Assembly: GCA_001771975.1 (NCBI GenBank)
Contig: MERE01000094.1
Coordinates: 1 to 9,471, forward strand
Length of the DNA stretch: 9,471 bases
From: Betaproteobacteria bacterium RIFCSPLOWO2_02_FULL_68_150
GTDB taxonomy: Bacteria > Pseudomonadota > Gammaproteobacteria > Burkholderiales > SG8-39
Direction: 5' to 3'
A model generated the notes under the pieces. The model made no database searches. It was not told the origin of the DNA and saw nothing but the letters and a program-made list of their open reading frames with translations. Within the stretch, counting starts at the first letter, position 1, and each line of letters starts with the position of its first letter. Positions 5,596-9,471 of this stretch are shown piece after piece. A program made the translations under genes and the position numbers.

Positions 5596-8003
5596 GTGCC
5601 GGGATCACCGCCTCGTGCCGCCAGCCGCAGCGCGTTCAGCACGACGATGAACGAACTCGCCGCCATGCCCACGGCAGCTTCCCAGGGGCCGACCCAGCCG
5701 GCGGCAGCGGCCGGCAGCGCAAGCGCATTGTAGGCCAGCGCCCAGCCGAAATTCTGGCGGATCACGCGCATCGCGCGCCGCGCGCCGGCGAGCGCTTCGG
5801 GCACCGCCGCGAGGCGTTCGCCGAGAAGCACGAGATCCGAGCGCAGCTGCGCGATCTCGGAGCCCCCGCCCATCGCGATCGAGACGTCGGCGCGCGCCAG
5901 CACCGGCGCGTCGTTCAATCCGTCGCCCAGCATGGCGACCACGCGTCCCTCGGCCTGCAGCCGCTCGACGAAGGCGAACTTGTCCTGCGGCGTGGCACCG
6001 CCGGCGTGCGACGCGATGCCGAGCGTGCGGGCGAGCGCTGCCACCACGCGCGGCTCGTCGCCGCTCACCAGGTGCACGCGCAGCCCCGCCGCGTGCAGCT
6101 CGTGCACGAGGCTCACGGCATCGCCCCGCAACGTGTCTTCGAGCACAAAGCGCGCCAGCCAGCCGGACTCGCCCGCCAGATAGGCCGAGCTGCGAAGGTC
6201 GTCGTGGCGCGCCGGGCTGCCGGCCAGTTCGGCGCAGAACGCCGCCTTGCCGATGCGCACCCGCCGCCCCGCGACCAGCGCCTGCACGCCGTGGCCCGGA
6301 TAGTTCACGAGTTCCTTCACCGGCGCGGCGTGCGCTCCCGCGCCGAACGCGCGCGCAATGGGATGCCGGCTCGATGCTTCGAGCGCGCGCGCCAGCGCGA
6401 GGCAGCCGGGCGCGTCGAGTTCGCCCAGCACCTCGGTGTGCGCCAGCGTCAGTTTGCCGCTGCTGAGCGTGCCGGTCTTGTCGAGCACGATATCGCTTGC
6501 CCGGCTGAGAGCCTCCAGCGCGCCCGAACGCGTCAACGCCACACCGCGCTCGAGCAGTCGCGCCGCGGCCGCGGTGAGCGCGATCGGGGCCGCCAGCGCG
6601 AGCGCGCAGGGACAGGTGACCACCAGCACCGCCACCGCGATCCAGGGATCGCGCGAGCCGAGGTACGCCAACAACGCCACGCCAATGACCACGTAGGTGA
6701 GAACGTGCGCGATCCGGTCGGCACCCGCCACCAGCGCCGGCTTCGCGGCCGCCGCCCGCTCGACCAGGCGCACGATCGACGCCGCCGCGGTCTCCGCGCC
6801 CACGCGCGTGACGCGCATCACCAGCGGCTGCTCGACGTTGACCGAGCCGCCCGTCAGCGTGGCGCCGGCCGCCTTGGCCACCGGCACCGACTCTCCGGTG
6901 AGAAGCGATTCATCCGCGCTCGAACAGCCGCGCTCCACGACGCCGTCCGCGGGCACGCGCTCGCCCGCCGGCACGACCACCCGATCGCCCACCGCGAGCG
7001 CGTGGGCGGCGACCTTCTCGGTCGCCTCGCCGTCGAGGCGCAGCGCGAACGAGGGCATCCAGCGCGACAGGCGGTCGAGCCCGCGCGCCGCGCGGCCGCG
7101 GGCGAGCAGTTCCGCATAACGCGCCCCGAGCAGGAGAAACACGAGCATGCTGATGGAATCGAAATACACCTCGCCCGACGCCGTCAGCGTCGCCCAGACG
7201 CTGGCGCCGAAACCGGCCGCAATGCCGAGCGCGATCGGCGTGTCGAGGCCGATGCGCCGCAGCCGCAGGTCGCGCCACGCGGCCGAGAAGAACGGGCCGC
7301 AACTGAACAGGATCACCGGCAGCGTGAGCACGAGGCTCGCCCAGCGCAGCATCTGCGCGCTCTCCGGAGGCAGCGTGCCGCCGTCGTCCAGGTAGGCGGG
7401 AATTGCGTACATCATCACCTGCATGGCGCCGAAACCGGCGACGAACAGGCGCCACAGCGCCGCGCGGCGCGCGGCGCGCTCCAGGCCCGCCTGGCGCTGC
7501 GGGTCGAACGGGTAGGCGTCGTAGCCGATGGCGCGCACCGCCTCGAGGATGCGCGACAGCCGGGTTGCGCGCTCGTCCCACTCCACCTGGGCGCGATGCG
7601 TAGCGTAGTTGACGTCGACGCGCGTGAGGCCCGGCAGGCACCGCAGCCACTGCTCGTTCAGCCACAGGCAGGCGGCGCAGCGGATGCGATCGAGAATCAG
7701 CGTCGCGGAGCGCCTGTGCTCCCCGGTGCGCAAGGCGAACTGCTGTTGCGCGGCCGGATCATCGTAGATCTCGGCCGGCGGCAGGTCCTGCGGCTGCGGG
7801 CCCGCGGCCGAACGCGTTTCGTAGTATTTCTCGAAGCCGCCGGCGACGATGGTGCGCGCCACCGCCTGGCAGCCGGCGCAGCAGAATTCGCGCTCCGCGC
7901 CGAGCACGGGCGAACGCCAGCGGTGCGCCTCGAGCACCGCGGCGCCGCAGTGAAAACAGCACGGCACCGCCGCGGCCACGGCGGCGCCCTCGACGGCGGG
8001 CAC
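5541..8003 (-). CDS. ccoI: Copper-transporting P1B-type ATPase CcoI (FixI)
   Basis: CcoI is a membrane ATPase that exports copper for assembly of the CuB centre of cbb3 oxidase. The 820-residue product shows all family parts. A cysteine-rich N-terminal module has CCFHCG (15-20) and CCAGC (41-45), characteristic of the FixI branch. An HMA-like metal-binding domain carries RCAAC (C109, C112). The actuator loop has LLTGES (around 369-372), the membrane copper site is TCPC (C464-P-C466), and the phosphorylation site is DKTGT (D508). The nucleotide-binding SRHP (H547) and hinge GDGLND (693-698) follow. The start is the GTG at 8003: an in-frame TAA lies immediately upstream and no ATG precedes the cysteine module. 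It begins 20 bases after hsp20, so both are probably on one transcript. The last 17 codons overlap ccoS in another frame, so the C-terminal tail is unlikely to be conserved. Confidence 0.97.
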   Translation of the reverse strand: MPAVEGAAVAAAVPCCFHCGAAVLEAHRWRSPVLGAEREFCCAGCQAVARTIVAGGFEKYYETRSAAGPQPQDLPPAEIYDDPAAQQQFALRTGEHRRSATLILDRIRCAACLWLNEQWLRCLPGLTRVDVNYATHRAQVEWDERATRLSRILEAVRAIGYDAYPFDPQRQAGLERAARRAALWRLFVAGFGAMQVMMYAIPAYLDDGGTLPPESAQMLRWASLVLTLPVILFSCGPFFSAAWRDLRLRRIGLDTPIALGIAAGFGASVWATLTASGEVYFDSISMLVFLLLGARYAELLARGRAARGLDRLSRWMPSFALRLDGEATEKVAAHALAVGDRVVVPAGERVPADGVVERGCSSADESLLTGESVPVAKAAGATLTGGSVNVEQPLVMRVTRVGAETAAASIVRLVERAAAAKPALVAGADRIAHVLTYVVIGVALLAYLGSRDPWIAVAVLVVTCPCALALAAPIALTAAAARLLERGVALTRSGALEALSRASDIVLDKTGTLSSGKLTLAHTEVLGELDAPGCLALARALEASSRHPIARAFGAGAHAAPVKELVNYPGHGVQALVAGRRVRIGKAAFCAELAGSPARHDDLRSSAYLAGESGWLARFVLEDTLRGDAVSLVHELHAAGLRVHLVSGDEPRVVAALARTLGIASHAGGATPQDKFAFVERLQAEGRVVAMLGDGLNDAPVLARADVSIAMGGGSEIAQLRSDLVLLGERLAAVPEALAGARRAMRVIRQNFGWALAYNALALPAAAAGWVGPWEAAVGMAASSFIVVLNALRLAARGGDPGTWKAVSTSSFLSRSRSYF

Positions 8004-8023
8004 TTAGCCCGCCCCCGGCTGCA

Positions 8024-8449
8024 TCAGTGGATCGCGAGGCGCCGCGTCTGCGCGCCCGCCTTCTTGGGCAGCGTCAACTCGAGCACGCCGTCCTTGTAGT
8101 TGGCGATCGCGCCCTGGGCGTCGACGTCGGTCGGCAGCGTGAAGCTGCGCGACACCATGCCGTAGTAGCGCTCGCTGTGCAGGAGCTTCTCGCCGTCCTT
8201 CTTCTCCTTCTCGCGCTTCACTTCGGCGCGGATCGACACCTGATCGCCGTTCACGTCCACCTGGATGTCGTCCTTGACCACGCCCGGAATGTCCGCGTGC
8301 ACGGTGTAGGCCTTGTCGGTTTCCTTGACGTCGACCTTCATCTTGAGCGCGGGCTCGCCAGGCATCGCATAGGGCTTCACCCAGAACCCCTTGTCGAAGT
8401 CGCCGAAGAAATCGTCCAGCAGTCCACCATAGCGTTGAATGTTTGCCAT
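8024..8449 (-). CDS. Hsp20/alpha-crystallin family small heat-shock protein
   Basis: This is an ATP-independent holdase chaperone that binds unfolding proteins in the cytoplasm and usually forms oligomers. At 141 residues it is typical. A short N-terminus with LLDDFFGDFDKGFW precedes the alpha-crystallin domain (about residues 37-130), which includes VHADIPGVVKDDIQVDV and YKDGVLELTLPKK. The C-terminal tail has RLAIH, a variant of the I/V-x-I/V motif that docks neighbouring dimers. The ATG at 8449 has GGAGA about 6-7 bases upstream. It ends 20 bases before ccoI with no visible terminator between, so it leads the ccoIS transcript. The promoter carries an FNR-type box placed exactly as at ccoN, suggesting induction by low oxygen rather than only by heat. 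A specific role in cbb3 assembly is speculation. Confidence 0.95.
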   Translation of the reverse strand: MANIQRYGGLLDDFFGDFDKGFWVKPYAMPGEPALKMKVDVKETDKAYTVHADIPGVVKDDIQVDVNGDQVSIRAEVKREKEKKDGEKLLHSERYYGMVSRSFTLPTDVDAQGAIANYKDGVLELTLPKKAGAQTRRLAIH

Positions 8450-8501
8450 CCGTGGTCTCCTTTTCTACCGCTTAGATCGGGCTTTCCCGCCCACTGCAAG
8501 C

Positions 8502-8542
8502 ATGCTAGTGCGCGCGGCGCGGGACGTGTTGACTTGAGTCAA
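8502..8542 (-). promoter_or_regulatory. FNR-type promoter for hsp20-ccoI-ccoS (box 8529-8542, -10 8502-8507)
   Basis: TTGACTTGAGTCAA (8529-8542) is a TTGAC-N4-GTCAA dyad, with eight of ten positions matching the FNR/ANR consensus and the two differences symmetric. On the minus strand, TAGCAT (8507-8502) follows after exactly 21 bases, the same hexamer and spacing as in the ccoN promoter. This predicts a start point near 8494 and a leader of about 45 bases before the hsp20 ATG. The architecture is that of a class II activator promoter. An ANR, DNR or other CRP/FNR-family protein could be the binder; sequence alone does not separate them. The box centre is about 99 bases from the divergent Fe-S gene and might also influence it. 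Confidence 0.75.
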
Positions 8543-8569
8543 GGATGCGCCGCCGTCATAGGGCATCCT
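8542..8569. repeat. 7-bp inverted repeat in the divergent intergenic region
   Basis: AGGATGC (8542-8548) and GCATCCT (8563-8569) form a perfect dyad with centres 21 bases apart, about two helical turns. It abuts the FNR-type box on the side facing the Fe-S protein gene. It could be an operator for a dimeric repressor or a chance dyad; no T-tract follows, so it is not a terminator. Confidence 0.35.
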
Positions 8570-8594
8570 CATCGCTGTCATTGCCAGATTCCAT

Positions 8595-8624
8595 TTGCCC
8601 GATCGAAGCCGCACGCCGTAGATT
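8595..8624 (+). promoter_or_regulatory. Weak candidate promoter for the Fe-S protein gene
   Basis: TTGCCC (8595-8600) and TAGATT (8619-8624) are separated by 18 bases and each matches four of six consensus positions. The implied start point (about 8631) would leave almost no leader before the ATG at 8634, consistent with the lack of a Shine-Dalgarno there. Matches are weak, so this is tentative. Confidence 0.25.
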
Positions 8625-8633
8625 GGCGCCACC

Positions 8634-9471
8634 ATGACACCCGCCCCAGCCGGCGCCCGCGAGGGCAGCCTCGAAGCCCCGACCCGCCACCCGCTCGACT
8701 GGCAGAGCCCGGCTTTCTACGACCAAGCCGCGCTCTTCAAGGAACTCGGGCGCGTGTTCGACATCTGCCACGGCTGCCGGCGCTGCGTCAATCTGTGCAC
8801 CGCGTTTCCGACCCTCTTCGAGCTGGTGGACGGATCGCAGACGATGGAGGTGGATGGCGTCGCCAAGGACGATTACTGGAAAGTCATCAACCAGTGCTAC
8901 CTGTGCGACATGTGCTACATGACGAAGTGCCCGTACGTGCCGCCGCACCCCTGGAACGTGGACTTTCCGCACCTGATGCTGCGCGCCAAGGCGCTGAAAT
9001 ACCGCGCCCACGGGGCGAGCTTTCGCGACCGCGTGCTGTCCTCGACCGACGCGCTGGGCAAGCTCGCCACGATTCCGGTGGTGGTGCAGACGGTCAACGC
9101 GCTCAATCGAAACGGCGCCGCGCGCAACCTGATGGAGAAGGCCCTCGGCGTGCACCGCGAGCGCGAACTGCCGCCGTACGCGAGCGCGAAATTCCGGCCC
9201 CATGCCGCAACCTCGCCGGCGTTTGCGGTCAGGGACGGCAAGAACGCACCGGGCAAGGTCGCGATCTTCTCCACCTGCTACGTCAACTACAACGAGCCGG
9301 GCATCGGACACGACCTGATCGCGCTGCTCGAGCACAACGAAATTCCCTACGTGGTGGTGGCGAAGGAAGCCTGCTGCGGCATGCCGAAGCTCGAGCTCGG
9401 CGACCTCGAATCCGTCGCCAGGCTGAAGGCCGTGAACGTCCCGCCGCTCGCCGAACTGGCGCGCGCGGGCT
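8634..9471 (+). CDS. Fe-S binding protein, heterodisulfide reductase/GlpC-type, 3' end cut by window edge
   Basis: The first 279 residues of a two-[4Fe-4S], CCG-domain electron-transfer protein are visible. Cluster I is CHGCRRCVNLC (C45, C48, C51, C55). Cluster II is CYLCDMCYMTKCP (C88, C91, C94, C99), with four rather than three residues before the last cysteine. A CCG-type domain begins at STCYVNYNEPG (C215) with CCGMP at 247-251; a second CCG repeat would be off the window. Such domains occur in HdrB/D, GlpC and LutA/E-like proteins that couple an Fe-S chain to a membrane or flavoprotein partner. Relatives in proteobacteria sit beside rubrerythrin and DUF3501 genes; that neighbourhood is a recollection and cannot be seen here. 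The ATG at 8634 is the only sensible start because an in-frame TAG lies 15 bases upstream. It has no Shine-Dalgarno. It is divergent from hsp20. Substrate and partner are unknown. Confidence 0.9.
   Translation, partial: MTPAPAGAREGSLEAPTRHPLDWQSPAFYDQAALFKELGRVFDICHGCRRCVNLCTAFPTLFELVDGSQTMEVDGVAKDDYWKVINQCYLCDMCYMTKCPYVPPHPWNVDFPHLMLRAKALKYRAHGASFRDRVLSSTDALGKLATIPVVVQTVNALNRNGAARNLMEKALGVHRERELPPYASAKFRPHAATSPAFAVRDGKNAPGKVAIFSTCYVNYNEPGIGHDLIALLEHNEIPYVVVAKEACCGMPKLELGDLESVARLKAVNVPPLAELARAG

Noticed and set aside
5079..8099. A 1006-codon plus-strand open frame opposite ccoI, ccoS and the start of the dehydrogenase gene
   Set aside because: It is antisense to genes with complete family motifs, its product is Arg/His/Ala-rich without any recognisable domain, and long antisense frames are expected at this GC content.
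8450..8494. RNA thermometer (ROSE or fourU type) in the hsp20 leader
   Set aside because: The predicted leader of about 45 bases has only a small CGGG/CCCG hairpin away from the ribosome binding site, and nothing convincing pairs with the GGAGA.
8556..9335. A 259-codon minus-strand open frame opposite the Fe-S protein gene
   Set aside because: The plus-strand frame holds two full Fe-S motifs and a CCG motif; the minus-strand product shows nothing recognisable.

Overview
The window is GC-rich and almost fully coding, with the gene order and protein types of a betaproteobacterium (Burkholderiales/Rhodocyclales-like). That placement rests on gene content and codon bias only, since no rRNA or tRNA is present. 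Its core is a cytochrome cbb3 oxidase locus, the high-affinity terminal oxidase used at low oxygen, read entirely from the minus strand. A divergent gene for an Fe-S protein starts at the right edge and runs off the window.

Layout in minus-strand transcription order (right to left): hsp20 (8449-8024), ccoI copper-transporting P-type ATPase (8003-5541), ccoS (5595-5410), a zinc-dependent alcohol dehydrogenase (about 5374-4388), then a short gap with a promoter. The structural operon follows: ccoN (4255-2828), ccoO (2799-2188), ccoQ (2182-2033), ccoP (2036-1137) and ccoG (1120 to beyond base 1). On the plus strand, an Fe-S protein of the heterodisulfide-reductase/GlpC type begins at 8634. No ccoH is visible; it could lie beyond the left edge after ccoG.

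The genes make and mature one enzyme. CcoN, CcoO and CcoP are the catalytic and cytochrome c subunits, and CcoQ is the small accessory subunit. CcoI supplies copper to the CuB site, CcoS is needed for cofactor insertion, and CcoG handles copper reduction or redox chemistry during assembly. Both minus-strand units appear to be under an FNR/ANR-type oxygen-sensing regulator. A perfect TTGAT-N4-ATCAA box sits upstream of ccoN and a TTGAC-N4-GTCAA box upstream of hsp20. In both cases exactly 21 bases separate the box from the same TAGCAT -10-like hexamer. The assembly operon, headed by a small heat-shock protein, and the structural operon therefore look co-induced by oxygen limitation.

The unusual parts are the passengers and the junctions. 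An Hsp20 gene leads the ccoIS operon, and an alcohol dehydrogenase gene lies between ccoS and ccoN. A pair of REP-like palindromes at the ccoS/alcohol dehydrogenase junction has been translated into the C-terminus of CcoS and possibly the N-terminus of the dehydrogenase. I see no CRISPR array, insertion sequence, phage gene or defence system. Apart from these features it is a well-understood respiratory locus, and I do not claim a new system.
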